NCBI GenBank assembly: GCA_030428615.1
Contig: JAUIDN010000017.1
Location: 1 to 64,000 of the forward strand
Length of the DNA: 64,000 nt
Origin: Alphaproteobacteria bacterium
GTDB lineage: Bacteria; Pseudomonadota; Alphaproteobacteria; Sphingomonadales; Emcibacteraceae
Direction: 5' to 3'
Made by a program: the position numbers and the translations under genes
Part shown: in pieces, positions 1 to 9,800 of the stretch
How the letters are laid out: every line of letters begins with the position of its first letter
How positions within the stretch are numbered: the first letter of the stretch is position 1
The notes under the pieces: generated by a model
Database searches by the model: none
What the model was told of the DNA's origin: nothing
What the model saw: the letters and a program-made list of their open reading frames with translations, nothing else

Positions 1-1064
1 TTCCCCTCAAGGAAAGCATAAACAGCAACTTCATTCGAAGCGTTGAGGATAGTAGGCGCACTTCCACCATTTTGCAACACTTCTCGTGTAATATTAAGCG
101 AAGGAAAATGTGCCCGATCGGGTTTAATGAAATCCAGTGAACCGATTTCGGTAAGGTCCAGCTTTTTTGAAGGCGTACTCATTCGTTCGGGCCACCCAAG
201 CGCATAAGATATCGGCGTTCTCATATCCGGCGTTCCCAGTTGCGCAAGAACCGAGCCGTCTATATAGGAAACCATACTATGAATAATTGATTGCGGATGA
301 ATAACAATGTCGAGCTGATCCCTGTCTATTGGAAATAGATAATAGGCTTCTATAAGCTCCAATCCCTTATTCATCATGGTTGCACTATCGACAGAAATCT
401 TCGCTCCCATCGACCAGTTGGGATGTCTTACGGCTTGTTCCGGCGTTATTGAAGCCATCAAATCAACATCCAGATTCCAAAAAGGTCCACCGGATGCTGT
501 TAACGTAATTTTCTCAACAGCTTCCGGTTTTTCAAAGTCAAAAATTTGAAAAATCGCATTATGCTCTGAATCGACCGGTAAGATCGTCGCACCGTATTCC
601 CGAACCTGGTCCATCATAAAATCGCCCGCACACACAAGACACTCTTTGTTCGCCAGCGCAATTGTTGCCCCCCTTCGAACCGCAGTGAGAGTTGGTTTAA
701 GGCCCGCGGCACCGACAATTGATGACATGACCCAATCTGCCGGCATGTCCGCTGCTTCATCCAGACCGTTAGCACCCGCAGCAACCATAATATTTGTTCC
801 CGCCAACGCACTTTGTAGATCAAATAACAATCTCTCGTCAGCAATAACCGCCATTTCCGCATTAAATTGAATAGCTTGGTTTGCCAGCTTATCCACATTT
901 TCATATGCGGTCAGCGCTTTTATCGAGTAATCTTGAGGGTCACGGGATATAAGATCAAGTGTATTGCAACCGATTGAGCCTGTCGAACCAAGAATCGTTA
1001 CCGTCTTCTTTGTTTCAGCTTTCGCCAATTTCAGGTTATCTATTTCTGATACATTTATATTCAT
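1..1064 (-). CDS. dxr: 1-deoxy-D-xylulose 5-phosphate reductoisomerase (3' end outside window)
   Basis: NADPH-dependent enzyme that converts DXP to 2-C-methyl-D-erythritol 4-phosphate, the committed step of the non-mevalonate isoprenoid pathway in the cytosol. The frame is open from an ATG at 1064 to the left edge, giving the first 354 residues. The usual length is about 385-400, so only the C-terminal tail is missing. The N-terminal NADPH-binding signature TILGSTGSIG and the motif LNASNEVAVYAFLEG near the left edge are clear. It starts 13 bases after the cdsA stop and is last in view of the rpsB-to-dxr cluster. Its product feeds the undecaprenyl pathway used by uppS two genes upstream. Confidence 0.95.
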   Translation of the reverse strand, partial: MNINVSEIDNLKLAKAETKKTVTILGSTGSIGCNTLDLISRDPQDYSIKALTAYENVDKLANQAIQFNAEMAVIADERLLFDLQSALAGTNIMVAAGANGLDEAADMPADWVMSSIVGAAGLKPTLTAVRRGATIALANKECLVCAGDFMMDQVREYGATILPVDSEHNAIFQIFDFEKPEAVEKITLTASGGPFWNLDVDLMASITPEQAVRHPNWSMGAKISVDSATMMNKGLELIEAYYLFPIDRDQLDIVIHPQSIIHSMVSYIDGSVLAQLGTPDMRTPISYALGWPERMSTPSKKLDLTEIGSLDFIKPDRAHFPSLNITREVLQNGGSAPTILNASNEVAVYAFLEG

Positions 1065-1077
1065 TTCAACAACTTTT

Positions 1078-1929
1078 TTAATTACCCGACGTTAACGCAT
1101 ACGAAATGACAAGAACAGCCGGTGCAACAAATAAAACACCGTCCACGCGATCCATAACGCCACCATGCCCCGGAATGATCGCCCCAGAATCTTTAACGTT
1201 AAAGTTTCTTTTTACTGCTGATTCCGCAAGATCTCCAACCTGACTTAGCAACGCCAATAAACCACTCAATAAAAGCAGAATTGTGTCATTTTCGAATAAC
1301 GCGTAAATTTCGTCATTAAAAAAATAGGCATATAGGCCACTGAAAATCATTGCTGTAATCGTGCCTCCGATTAGACCTGACCATGTTTTATTCGGACTTA
1401 TTTTCGGTGACATTTTTGGTCCACCAATGTTTTTGCCAGCAAAATATGCACCTGTATCCATCGACCAAATTAAAATCATCATCCATAAAACAACAATACC
1501 GCCGTGATTTTCATTAATGAGTAAAAATGATGCCGATGGCACGAGCGCATAAAGAAATCCAACAAGCGCCCAAATTATTTTTGCCTTAATCATATATGCC
1601 GCAGCAATAATTGATGCAACGCTGCATGCAAGTGACAACCATAAATACGGACTGCCCCAATTTACGGACAACAACAAAAGCAATGCGCATATAACCTCAA
1701 CCACCACCAAAACAGACAACGTTTTTCCCTCAATAATGCCGTTCCATTCCGACAGGATAAGTACCGTTAGCAGGCTTACGAGTATAAAATAGGCGAGACC
1801 CCCGTTTAAAATCACATAAATTGCAATGGGAAGCATAACCAGTGCTGACAGAACACGCGTCAAAAGATTGTTTTTCTTAAGGTCTGGCGCCATATCGCCT
1901 GTCTCGTCTGTAATATTCATCAATGGCAT
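1078..1929 (-). CDS. cdsA: phosphatidate cytidylyltransferase
   Basis: Integral membrane enzyme that makes CDP-diacylglycerol from phosphatidate and CTP; this is the substrate of PssA, encoded later in the window. About 283 residues, mostly hydrophobic segments. The C-terminal family signature runs from KISPNKTWSGLIGG to SQVGDLAESAVKR and DSGAIIPGHGGVMDR. I chose the ATG at 1929 because AAGGAA lies about ten bases upstream; ATGs at 1920 and 1893 are alternatives. The start overlaps the end of uppS by about 50 bases, suggesting translational coupling. A longer reading up to 2031 would only re-read uppS in another frame. Confidence 0.93.
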   Translation of the reverse strand: MPLMNITDETGDMAPDLKKNNLLTRVLSALVMLPIAIYVILNGGLAYFILVSLLTVLILSEWNGIIEGKTLSVLVVVEVICALLLLLSVNWGSPYLWLSLACSVASIIAAAYMIKAKIIWALVGFLYALVPSASFLLINENHGGIVVLWMMILIWSMDTGAYFAGKNIGGPKMSPKISPNKTWSGLIGGTITAMIFSGLYAYFFNDEIYALFENDTILLLLSGLLALLSQVGDLAESAVKRNFNVKDSGAIIPGHGGVMDRVDGVLFVAPAVLVISYALTSGN

Positions 1930-2629
1930 TACATAGGCTTTCCTTTGTAAAATCAGGCCACAACACATCCTGAAATACAAATTCGGCGTATGCTGCCTGC
2001 CAAAGCATGAAGTTACTAAGGCGCTTCTCACCGCTTGTACGTATTATTAAATCCGGTTCTGGCATGTCATTGGTATAAAGGTTTTCAGAAAATATTTTTC
2101 CGTTTATTTCTTCAACCGCCAGGTTTCCGTCCTTTACCTTTTTTGCTATATTTCTTGCCGCATTGACGATTTCCTCCTGACCACCATAATTCAGCGCCAG
2201 CGTCAATCGAAGTTTGGTATTATCACGTGTTCTATCTTCTGCCTCATCAATCAGTGCAATTATGTTCTTACTTAACCGCTCCCGGCTGCCTATAAAATTG
2301 ATTCGGATATTTTGTTTATGCAATTCCTCTATCTCTTTGGTGAGATAGATTTTCAAAAGCCCCATTAAATCGTTTACTTCTTCAACAGGGCGGTTCCAAT
2401 TTTCCGATGAAAAAGCGTAGAGGGTAAGAAAATCTACATCAAGGTCGGCACATTTTTCGACGATGGCGCGTACCGCGTCCGCTCCCTTCTTGTGCCCGGC
2501 AAATTTTGGAAGTCGACGGGATTTGGCCCAACGACCATTCCCATCCATAATGATAGCAATGTGCTTCAGGCGATTTCTGGCCTGATCGTCTTGACTCGCA
2601 GCCTTATTACCTTCCCTAACCAGCAACAT
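1877..2629 (-). CDS. uppS: undecaprenyl diphosphate synthase (cis-prenyltransferase)
   Basis: Soluble cis-prenyltransferase that adds isopentenyl units to farnesyl diphosphate to make the C55 lipid carrier for peptidoglycan and other wall polymers. 250 residues, normal for the family. Motifs in order: IIMDGNGRWAKSRRLPKFAG with the catalytic Asp, GHKKGADAV, YAFSSENWNRP, and near the C terminus RTSGEKRLSNFMLWQAAYAE with the diphosphate-binding arginines. It starts five bases after the frr stop with no obvious Shine-Dalgarno sequence, so re-initiation after frr is likely. Its end overlaps cdsA. Confidence 0.96.
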   Translation of the reverse strand: MLLVREGNKAASQDDQARNRLKHIAIIMDGNGRWAKSRRLPKFAGHKKGADAVRAIVEKCADLDVDFLTLYAFSSENWNRPVEEVNDLMGLLKIYLTKEIEELHKQNIRINFIGSRERLSKNIIALIDEAEDRTRDNTKLRLTLALNYGGQEEIVNAARNIAKKVKDGNLAVEEINGKIFSENLYTNDMPEPDLIIRTSGEKRLSNFMLWQAAYAEFVFQDVLWPDFTKESLCNAIDEYYRRDRRYGARP

Positions 2630-2634
2630 TAAAT

Positions 2635-3195
2635 TTATACCTGCATAATCTCGGCTTCTTTCGCAGCCGTCACCTCATCAATTGACTTAATCATCGTATC
2701 CGTCAGTTCCTGTATATCGTCAGCAAGATTCTTTTGCTCGTCCTGACTGATATTTCCTTCTTTTTCCATATGCTTTATGGTTTCCATCCCGTCACGACGG
2801 ACATTTCTAACCGCTACTTTTGACTGTTCAGAATAATTTTTAGCAAGTTTAGTAAGTTCAATACGGCGTTCCTCATTAAGCTCCGGAATAGGAATCCGCA
2901 GGGTATCACCATCAACGACAGGATTTAAACCAATTCCAGAGTTTCGAATAGCTTTTTCAACCGATGAAACCAACCCTTTATCCCATACATGTACGCTTAT
3001 TAACCTTGGCTCCGGCGTTGAAACAGTACCAACCTGATTTATCGGCATTTGAGCGCCATAAGCATCAACGACAACGGGATCAAGCAAATTAACAGATGCC
3101 CGCCCGGTTCGAAGCCCTTTAAATTCACTTTTTAAATTTTCAACCGCCCCATTCATACGGCGTTTTATATCTGCGAGACTCAGTTCAGATGACAT
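2635..3195 (-). CDS. frr: ribosome recycling factor
   Basis: Splits post-termination ribosomes together with EF-G and IF3. 186 residues, the family's usual size, with the three-helix/beta-domain composition: [21 protein letters not shown] near the start, [14 protein letters not shown] in the middle, and the C-terminal helix with IRNVRRDG-type sequence (here [13 protein letters not shown]). The ATG at 3195 has AGGAG seven bases upstream. The gene lies 69 bases downstream of pyrH in the conserved pyrH-frr-uppS order. Confidence 0.97.
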   Translation of the reverse strand: MSSELSLADIKRRMNGAVENLKSEFKGLRTGRASVNLLDPVVVDAYGAQMPINQVGTVSTPEPRLISVHVWDKGLVSSVEKAIRNSGIGLNPVVDGDTLRIPIPELNEERRIELTKLAKNYSEQSKVAVRNVRRDGMETIKHMEKEGNISQDEQKNLADDIQELTDTMIKSIDEVTAAKEAEIMQV

Positions 3196-3264
3196 GTTAT
3201 CACTCCTGATTTCTTGTTTTTATACTGTATAAAGCATTGCCCCAAGATTAACAAAGATGAAACC

Positions 3265-3984
3265 TCAATCACAAATCTTTGTATGCGGGCCATGCCCTTG
3301 TAAAACATTGGCAAAATTGCCATGTTCGTGGATCGAAAACACCAATATTGGAATATTATTCTCACGAGCAAGCGATATTGCCGACGCATCCATAACCTTC
3401 AGGTCATTTTTAAGTACATCCATATAACTTAAAGTATCATATTTTACGGCTTGCGGGTCAAGTTTTGGATCAGCATTATAAACGCCATCCACCTGAGTCC
3501 CCTTAAGGATCGCATCGCAATTCATTTCAGCGGCCCTGAGCGCCGCAGCACTGTCCGTTGTGAAGAACGGATTGCCCGTTCCTGCCGCAAAGACGACGAC
3601 ACGCCCTTTTTCCATATGCCTTATTGCCTTACGTCGGATGTAAGGTTCGCAAACTGATGCTATTGGGAATGCGGACTGGACCCGTGTATCAATCCCTATA
3701 TTTTCCAATGCATTTTGCATAGCCAGACTGTTCATAACTGTTGCAAGCATTCCCATATGATCGGCGGACGTTCTATCGAAACCACTTGCAACGCCCGTCA
3801 TTCCACGAAAAATATTGCCCGCACCAACGACAAGGCACACCTGAATACCCATTTCCACAACCGTTTTTATTTCTTCAGCAACTCTTTTAACAACATCCGG
3901 GGATATACCATAATCCTGTTCACCCATCAGAGCTTCACCAGACAATTTTAAAAGTACTCGTTTATACTGAAGTTCATTTGACAT
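3265..3984 (-). CDS. pyrH: UMP kinase
   Basis: Hexameric bacterial UMP kinase of the amino acid kinase fold; it phosphorylates UMP to UDP and is typically controlled by GTP and UTP. 239 residues. Seen motifs: [13 protein letters not shown] at the N terminus, [29 protein letters not shown], and [20 protein letters not shown] in the phosphate-binding region. The ATG at 3984 is preceded by AGGAGAG at good spacing. A 155-base gap separates it from tsf and holds a long imperfect hairpin and a possible 28-codon leader frame that ends exactly at this start. Confidence 0.97.
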   Translation of the reverse strand: MSNELQYKRVLLKLSGEALMGEQDYGISPDVVKRVAEEIKTVVEMGIQVCLVVGAGNIFRGMTGVASGFDRTSADHMGMLATVMNSLAMQNALENIGIDTRVQSAFPIASVCEPYIRRKAIRHMEKGRVVVFAAGTGNPFFTTDSAAALRAAEMNCDAILKGTQVDGVYNADPKLDPQAVKYDTLSYMDVLKNDLKVMDASAISLARENNIPILVFSIHEHGNFANVLQGHGPHTKICD

Positions 3985-4070
3985 TAATATTCTCTCCTGA
4001 ATTTACGGTATGTACTTTGCGCCAGCTTTTTCCATATGTCCATTAAGTTTTTGAACTTTTCAGACGCCAT
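3984..4070 (-). CDS. possible 28-residue leader peptide before pyrH
   Basis: An open frame of 28 codons starts at an ATG at 4070 and ends with TAA at 3984-3986, overlapping the pyrH start by one base (TAATG). The product would begin [19 protein letters not shown] and is basic and amphipathic. A weak GAAG lies five bases before its ATG. It sits just downstream of the hairpin at 4076-4130. A frame this short can arise by chance; only the stop-start coupling and the placement behind the hairpin argue for it. I recognise no family. Confidence 0.2.
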   Translation of the reverse strand: MASEKFKNLMDIWKKLAQSTYRKFRREY

Positions 4071-4075
4071 ATAGA

Positions 4076-4130
4076 CTTCGGGCCCAAATACGGATACTTA
4101 AACATAAATATCCATATCTGAGCCCGAAAG
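4076..4130 (-). terminator. long imperfect hairpin between tsf and pyrH
   Basis: Inverted repeat with arms 4076-4096 and 4109-4130. As minus-strand RNA the arms pair over about 20 positions with several G-U pairs and a 12-base loop. It begins just after the tsf stop and has no U-run, so it is a poor classic terminator. It may attenuate or process the rpsB-tsf message before pyrH. Confidence 0.5.
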
Positions 4131-4139
4131 TAAATTTAT

Positions 4140-5066
4140 CTAGCTGCTTACAGCGGCGGCAACTTCTGCAGCAAAGTCATCTGCTTCTTTTTCAATACCT
4201 TCGCCGAGTTCCAGTCTCACATATCCTGCAAGTTTAATATCTGTACCCGCGTCTTTTGCAGCGTTTTCAATCACTTTTTTGATTTTCGTCTCGCCATCAA
4301 TTACAAATGTCTGCTCGACAAAAACCACTTCCTGATAAAATTTATTCATACGGCCAACAATCATTTTTTCAATGATGTTATCCGGTTTTCCGCTTTCACG
4401 TGCCTGTTCAATGAGAACCGCTTTTTCACGCTCAACCGCTTCAGGAGAAAGTTCCTCCACCGTCATTGATTGTGGGTTGGTGGCAGCAACGTGCATCGCA
4501 AGCTGCTTGCCAAGCGCTTCAAGCAATCCCGCATCAGCGTCTGATTCGAGCGCGACGAGCACAGCCAGCTTCCCAAGTCCGGGCGCCGCAGCATTATGGA
4601 TATAAGTCGATACAACACCATTTGAAACAGAGAGTCCCTCAGAGCGGCGGAAGTTCATGTTTTCACCAATTGTACCAACGGCTTCCGTTATTTCTTCTTC
4701 GACGCTGTGTGAGGTTCCGGGATAGGTTGCCGCTTTCGTGGCTTCATAGTCACCACCATTTGCAAGGGCAACTTCAGCAACGCCTTTCACAAGAGACTGA
4801 AATTGTTCATTGCGAGCAACAAAATCCGTTTCCGAGTTTACTTCAACTGCAACGGCTGATGCACCATTTGACGCAACAGCAACAAGTCCCTCTGCCGCGA
4901 CGCGACCAGATTTTTTCTCCGCTTTCGCGATACCTTTCTGGCGAAGCCAGTCAATTGCAGCTTCAATATCGCCGTCAGTTTCACCAAGAGCCTTTTTGCA
5001 ATCCATCATACCTGCGCCGGATTTATCACGCAGTTCCTTAACAAGAGCGGCAGTAATTTGAGCCAT
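4140..5066 (-). CDS. tsf: elongation factor Ts
   Basis: Guanine nucleotide exchange factor that recycles EF-Tu-GDP. 308 residues. The N-terminal UBA-like domain and signature [16 protein letters not shown] are followed by the core motif [14 protein letters not shown]; the C-terminal region carries the second core subdomain. Two ATGs are adjacent (5069 and 5066). I prefer 5066 because AAGGA then stands seven bases away and the product begins MAQITA as in relatives. It lies 27 bases downstream of rpsB, the usual pairing. Confidence 0.97.
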   Translation of the reverse strand: MAQITAALVKELRDKSGAGMMDCKKALGETDGDIEAAIDWLRQKGIAKAEKKSGRVAAEGLVAVASNGASAVAVEVNSETDFVARNEQFQSLVKGVAEVALANGGDYEATKAATYPGTSHSVEEEITEAVGTIGENMNFRRSEGLSVSNGVVSTYIHNAAAPGLGKLAVLVALESDADAGLLEALGKQLAMHVAATNPQSMTVEELSPEAVEREKAVLIEQARESGKPDNIIEKMIVGRMNKFYQEVVFVEQTFVIDGETKIKKVIENAAKDAGTDIKLAGYVRLELGEGIEKEADDFAAEVAAAVSS

Positions 5067-5093
5067 CATTCTATCCTTGTTTAAAATTCAATA

Positions 5094-5963
5094 TTATGAA
5101 GATTTTTCTTCTGTTTTCTCTTCGGCTGGTGCTTCTTCAGCAACAGCTTCTTCCTTTTTCTCTTCCTCAGCAGGCGCTTCTTCAGCCTTCACCTCTTCTT
5201 CGGCGGCGACTTCTGCCACAGGAATTTCTTCAACCGGTGCTTCCTGCTCACCAAGATCAACGCCATGTGAGGTTAATTCCTGCTGGATACCTTCAAGTAC
5301 CGCATCCGCAATCAGATTGCAGTAAAGATCAATTGCACGTGTTGCGTCATCATTTCCAGGAATAGGGAAATCAATATCGTCCGGGCTACAGTTTGTATCC
5401 AGAATAGCGACAACCGGTATACCCAGCTTCTTCGCTTCTGCGATTGCGAGTTCTTCTTTGTTTGTATCAATCACAAAAATAGCGCTTGGAATACCGCCCA
5501 TTTCCTTGATACCGCCAAGTGAACGTTCAAGTTTATCGCGTTCGCGTGTCATTTGAAGCGTTTCTTTCTTGGTCAAGCCCGCCAGATCGCCTGAAAGGCT
5601 CTCATCAAGCACATTAAGCCGTTTGATAGAATTGGAAATAGTTTCCCAGTTCGTAAGCATTCCACCTAACCAGCGATGGTTCACGTAATATTGACCACAA
5701 CGCTTCGCTGCTTCGGCAATGGGCCCAGAAGCCTGACGTTTCGTTCCAACGAACAACACACGTCCACCTGCTGCTGTCACGTCCCTAACCTGTTCGAGAG
5801 CACGGTGAAGAAGCGGCACAGTAATAGAAAGATTGATGATATGAACTTTGTTACGTACACCAAAGATATAATCACCCATGCGTGGGTTCCAACGATGTTT
5901 TTGATGTCCAAAGTGAACGCCAGCTTCCAACAGCTCGCGCATAGTAAATGTAGGCATAGCCAT
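5094..5963 (-). CDS. rpsB: 30S ribosomal protein S2 with acidic C-terminal tail
   Basis: Small-subunit ribosomal protein that binds the head/body junction and helps S1 attach. 289 residues. The start [19 protein letters not shown] at 5963 has AAAGGAA seven bases upstream and matches alphaproteobacterial S2; a reading from 6062 would run through the leader. The S2 core with [25 protein letters not shown] and [11 protein letters not shown] ends near residue 243. It is followed by about 45 residues made almost entirely of Glu, Ala, Lys, Val and Pro. First gene of the rpsB-tsf transcript, behind the promoter at 6077-6105. Confidence 0.97.
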   Translation of the reverse strand: MAMPTFTMRELLEAGVHFGHQKHRWNPRMGDYIFGVRNKVHIINLSITVPLLHRALEQVRDVTAAGGRVLFVGTKRQASGPIAEAAKRCGQYYVNHRWLGGMLTNWETISNSIKRLNVLDESLSGDLAGLTKKETLQMTRERDKLERSLGGIKEMGGIPSAIFVIDTNKEELAIAEAKKLGIPVVAILDTNCSPDDIDFPIPGNDDATRAIDLYCNLIADAVLEGIQQELTSHGVDLGEQEAPVEEIPVAEVAAEEEVKAEEAPAEEEKKEEAVAEEAPAEEKTEEKSS

Positions 5964-6003
5964 AATAAAATTCCTTTTCCGGTTAATCCTCTGCGGGTTC
6001 TGA

Positions 6004-6015
6004 GTTCCGAAGAAC
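6004..6015 (-). promoter_or_regulatory. UUCG tetraloop hairpin in rpsB leader
   Basis: In the untranslated leader of rpsB the minus-strand RNA contains GTTCTTCGGAAC, a stem closed on a stable UUCG loop, about 40 bases before the start codon. S2 leaders are feedback sites in several bacteria; whether this one is such a site is inference. Confidence 0.4.
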
Positions 6016-6076
6016 ACCGGTGTGTCGATCCCAGTATGTAGGGGACTAACAAACACCCGCATGTGAAAGTAAGCGC

Positions 6077-6105
6077 GTAATACACTTTGAAGACGCTGAT
6101 TTCAA
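6077..6105 (-). promoter_or_regulatory. sigma-70 type promoter for rpsB-tsf
   Basis: On the minus strand TTGAAA (6100-6105) and TATTAC (6077-6082) are separated by 17 bases. This places the transcript start near 6070 and gives a leader of about 105 bases before rpsB. Confidence 0.7.
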
Positions 6106-6132
6106 GGCTTTTTTGCAAAAAGTTTTACTTTT

Positions 6133-6873
6133 TTACCTAGGATTACCCTTAACACCCGGATGAATATTTTCCTGATCAATTTCACCATATCCGGCAGCAG
6201 GGTCAATTACCCTTTTTCCACCGACTATTTTTGGCTCTACGGTCATAATTTTCCGTCGCTTTGCGAAGTCCACCGCTTCATCAACCGAATTCGCCTGACC
6301 AAGTAATTTTAAATTCATTATGGTGGGAAACATCAGGATTTCTTTGTTTTCTCTAATAAAATCAAGTGGTTCGGCCCATTTTATATCTACAATTTCGTGA
6401 TCATCGGGAACCGCTATCTGATTTTCAGGGGCCCGAGCAAGAAAAAAACGCGTGTCATATCTTTTGGGAAATATGCGGGGCGTGATCCAGCGGGCGAAGG
6501 GGATTACATAATCTACAAATTTTTCCACACCATTATTGGCGATTAAGTCGGTAACCGTTATTTCATTGCTGATAAGAGCATCGAGATGCGGGTTTATCAA
6601 ATGTGGATCACCGATCATCAACTGTGATTCTTCAAACACTTCACGAACAGCCGTCACAATGAGTTTGCTATATCCGTCTGGAAAACCAGGAACACGTACT
6701 TTATTTTTCAGATCTTCGGGGTCAACCTTGCCACCGGGGAATACATAGGTTCCACCTGCGAAATCAATATCATCATGGCGGCGCACCATAAGAACTTCAA
6801 GCTTTCCGGTATTGCTATTATCCCGAATGACAAGAATTGAGGCTGAATCGATTAGATCGGAATTCGTGATCAT
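6133..6873 (-). CDS. Nudix hydrolase, NUDT19-like with split Nudix box
   Basis: Probably hydrolyses a nucleoside diphosphate derivative; NUDT19-type relatives act on CoA and its esters, but the substrate here is not shown by the sequence. 246 residues. The Nudix motif is interrupted: FPGGKVDPED at about residues 46-55 is followed by roughly 24 extra residues before AVREVFEESQL. This split is typical of the NUDT19 group. The usual Gly near the end of the box is Gln (EESQL), while the metal-binding REVFEE is intact. The ATG directly follows the dnaE stop (TAAATG), so it is probably translated by coupling with dnaE. Confidence 0.85.
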   Translation of the reverse strand: MITNSDLIDSASILVIRDNSNTGKLEVLMVRRHDDIDFAGGTYVFPGGKVDPEDLKNKVRVPGFPDGYSKLIVTAVREVFEESQLMIGDPHLINPHLDALISNEITVTDLIANNGVEKFVDYVIPFARWITPRIFPKRYDTRFFLARAPENQIAVPDDHEIVDIKWAEPLDFIRENKEILMFPTIMNLKLLGQANSVDEAVDFAKRRKIMTVEPKIVGGKRVIDPAAGYGEIDQENIHPGVKGNPR

Positions 6874-9800
6874 TTAAATTTCTTTTGCTTCGATAACGCC
6901 TTTTAGGGACGCGACCGCATTTCTAATCGCCGGAGAAATTTTATAACGTTCCCTGAGTTCAATATCGACATCACAATTAGGAAATTCATCATGTTTGATA
7001 TTCATTTTGAAAGTAACACGACCACGGCCATTTCTATGATCTTTGAGAATTTCATGAATCGCATCAAGGTTATTGTTATCGTTCAAATATATATCCAGGC
7101 CGGTTCCTGTTCTTTGAGCGACCTGATCAATTGTTTCAAGCCCCTGCGCTGTTATTCTGAGCGCTCCGTCGTCCGAGCGACGAACTTCCGCATTGATAAT
7201 AACAGAATTACCACTCGCCAGAACCTCATCTTTAGCATCAAGAAGTTCGGAGAATAGGGTAACTTCATAACCACCATATGCATCCGACAAACTTAAGAAT
7301 GCATAAGGGTTCCCGCGTTTTGATTTCATACGGCGAATGGCTTGTATCGTGCCAGCCAGTTTGATCACCCCACCTTTTCCGATTGCCCGTTCTTCAATTT
7401 CTGTGCTTGGCACAACCTTCTGACGTTCGAGTACGCTGCTATAAGCATCAAGCGGATGTGCTGAAAGATAAAACCCAACCGCTTCCTGTTCACACTTCAA
7501 CCGCTCAATCAAATCCCATTCATTTATATCTGGCAATATGATTGCATTTTCTTCTACCTGATCACCAAAAAGGCTTACCTGATTTGAATTACGCTCCTGC
7601 GTCGCCAGATTCATTTCCCGAAGCATCATTTCAACCACTGCATACAGCTGCGCACGGTTGGGGTTAATGCTGTCAAATGCCCCTGCTTTAATCAGGTTTT
7701 CGAGCGCTCTTTTGTTAATTTGGCGTGTATCAACCCGGTTACAGAAATCATCAATGTCTCTGAAGTCACCATTTGCTGTACGTTCATCAACCAGCGACCT
7801 CATGGCCGCCACACCAACATTTTTTAATCCGGCAAGCCCGTACCGAACCCCTCGTAACTTACCATCACTTAAAGCACCACCAATATTATCTTCATCTTTT
7901 TCGCCTTCGATGACTTCGGCAGAAAATTCGACCTGTGATTTGTTTATATCGGGTGGTAAAATTGGAATATTCAGATTATTAAGTTCTTGTTTAAAAATGT
8001 GAAGCTTGTCCGTATTGGTCAGGTCAAGCGTCATGATCGCTGCCATAAATTCAGCGGTATAATTCGCTTTCAGAAAGGCCGTATGATAAGAAACGAGTGC
8101 ATATGCAGCTGCATGACTTTTGTTAAAGCCATAACCAGCGAATTTAGCCACCTGATCAAAAATACCGGCGGCCTGCTTCGGATCAACACCCTTTTTATCT
8201 GCACCCTCCTGAAACCGTGCGCGCTGCGCATCCATTTCAGATGCAATCTTTTTACCCATCGCGCGTCTCAAAATATCCGCGTCACCAAGTGTGTAATCCG
8301 CGAGAATTTGCGCTATCTGCATTACCTGTTCCTGATAAATGATCACGCCATAGGTTTCAGTAAGAATTTCTTCGAGCAGTGGATGGAGATAATCCGGATC
8401 TTCTTCACCGTGTTTACAGGCGATATAACGGGGGATATTATCCATTGGACCCGGACGGTAGAGCGCGACCACCGCAATGATGTCTTCAAACATGTCCGGC
8501 TTAAGGTTCATAAGAACGCTTTGCATCCCGCTACTCTCCAACTGGAATACACCAACCGTATTGCCGCTGCACATAAGATCGAAAGAGGGTTTGTCATCAA
8601 GAGGTACATTTTCAATATCAATTTCGACATTCCGCTCTTTAATGTTTTCCACTGCTTTTTTGAGAACCGTAAGTGTCTTCAAACCAAGGAAGTCGAACTT
8701 CACCAACCCTGCCTGCTCAACATATTTCATATTATATTGCGTAACCGGCATGTCCGATCGCGGATCGCGGTATAGAGGCACCAGTTGTTCGAGAGGTCTA
8801 TCACCGATAACAACGCCCGCGGCATGTGTTGAAGCGTGACGGAATAATCCCTCCAATTGAAGCGCAATATTTATAAGCCGCTCCGTGCCGGGATCACCTT
8901 TAATTTCCTCACGCAGCCTTTTTTCGCCTTCAATCGCTTCCGATAGCGTAACCGGATTTGCCGGATTACTTGGAATCATTTTGGAAAGACGGTCGACTTG
9001 CCCGTATGGCATTTGCAGCACACGCCCGACGTCTCGGACCACGGCCCTCGCCTGCAATTTTCCGAAGGTGATGATTTGTGCCACCTGATCATGGCCATAT
9101 TTCTCCTGGACATACCTAATGACCTGTTCCCGCTTATCCTGGCAGAAATCGATATCAAAGTCAGGCATGGAAATACGTTCCGGATTTAAGAAGCGTTCGA
9201 AAAGAAGTCCAAATTTGAGTGGGTCCAGATCTGTGATCTTAAGCGCCCAGGCGACAACGGAGCCTGCACCTGACCCCCTGCCCGGACCAACAGGAATGTC
9301 ATGATCTTTTGACCATTGTATAAAATCAGCAACGATAAGAAAATAACCGGGAAACCCCATCTTAATGATTATGTCGAGTTCATATTCAAGGCGGTCAATA
9401 TAGGGCTTGCCCAGCTCAAGCCGCTTTTCTGCATCCGTTTCACCACCAAATACATGCTTAACAAGACGCTCTTCCAATCCTTCCGTTGATACCTTTCGCA
9501 GGCTGTCCGCTTCGTTCATACTTTCATCAATGGTAAAATTAGGCAGGATCGGATCAATTATCGGTACCTTGAAAGCGCAGCGGCGCGCGATCACAACCGT
9601 GTTTGTGATCGCTTCCGGAATATCGTCAAACAATTCGGCCATTTCCTTCGCCGATTTGAAGTAATTTTCCGGTGTTTCCTTCCGACGATCCGTTTGTTCC
9701 ACATAATTTCCACCGGCAATACAAAGCAGCGCATCATGAGCCTCATACATCTTACGCTTTGTAAAAAATACCTGATTAGTCGCAACAAGTGGAATATCAT

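Noticed and set aside
1930-2031. N-terminal extension of CdsA
   Set aside because: These codons re-read the conserved C-terminal part of uppS in another frame and do not resemble CdsA.
4466-5041. 191-codon open frame on the plus strand
   Set aside because: Antisense to tsf; its Gln- and Leu-rich low-complexity product reflects codon usage of tsf.
5964-6062. N-terminal extension of S2
   Set aside because: The extra codons read through the leader and hairpin downstream of the promoter, and the internal ATG has a good ribosome site and the family's usual start.
7987-8775. 262-codon open frame on the plus strand
   Set aside because: It lies wholly antisense to the well-supported dnaE palm region and its product has no recognisable family.
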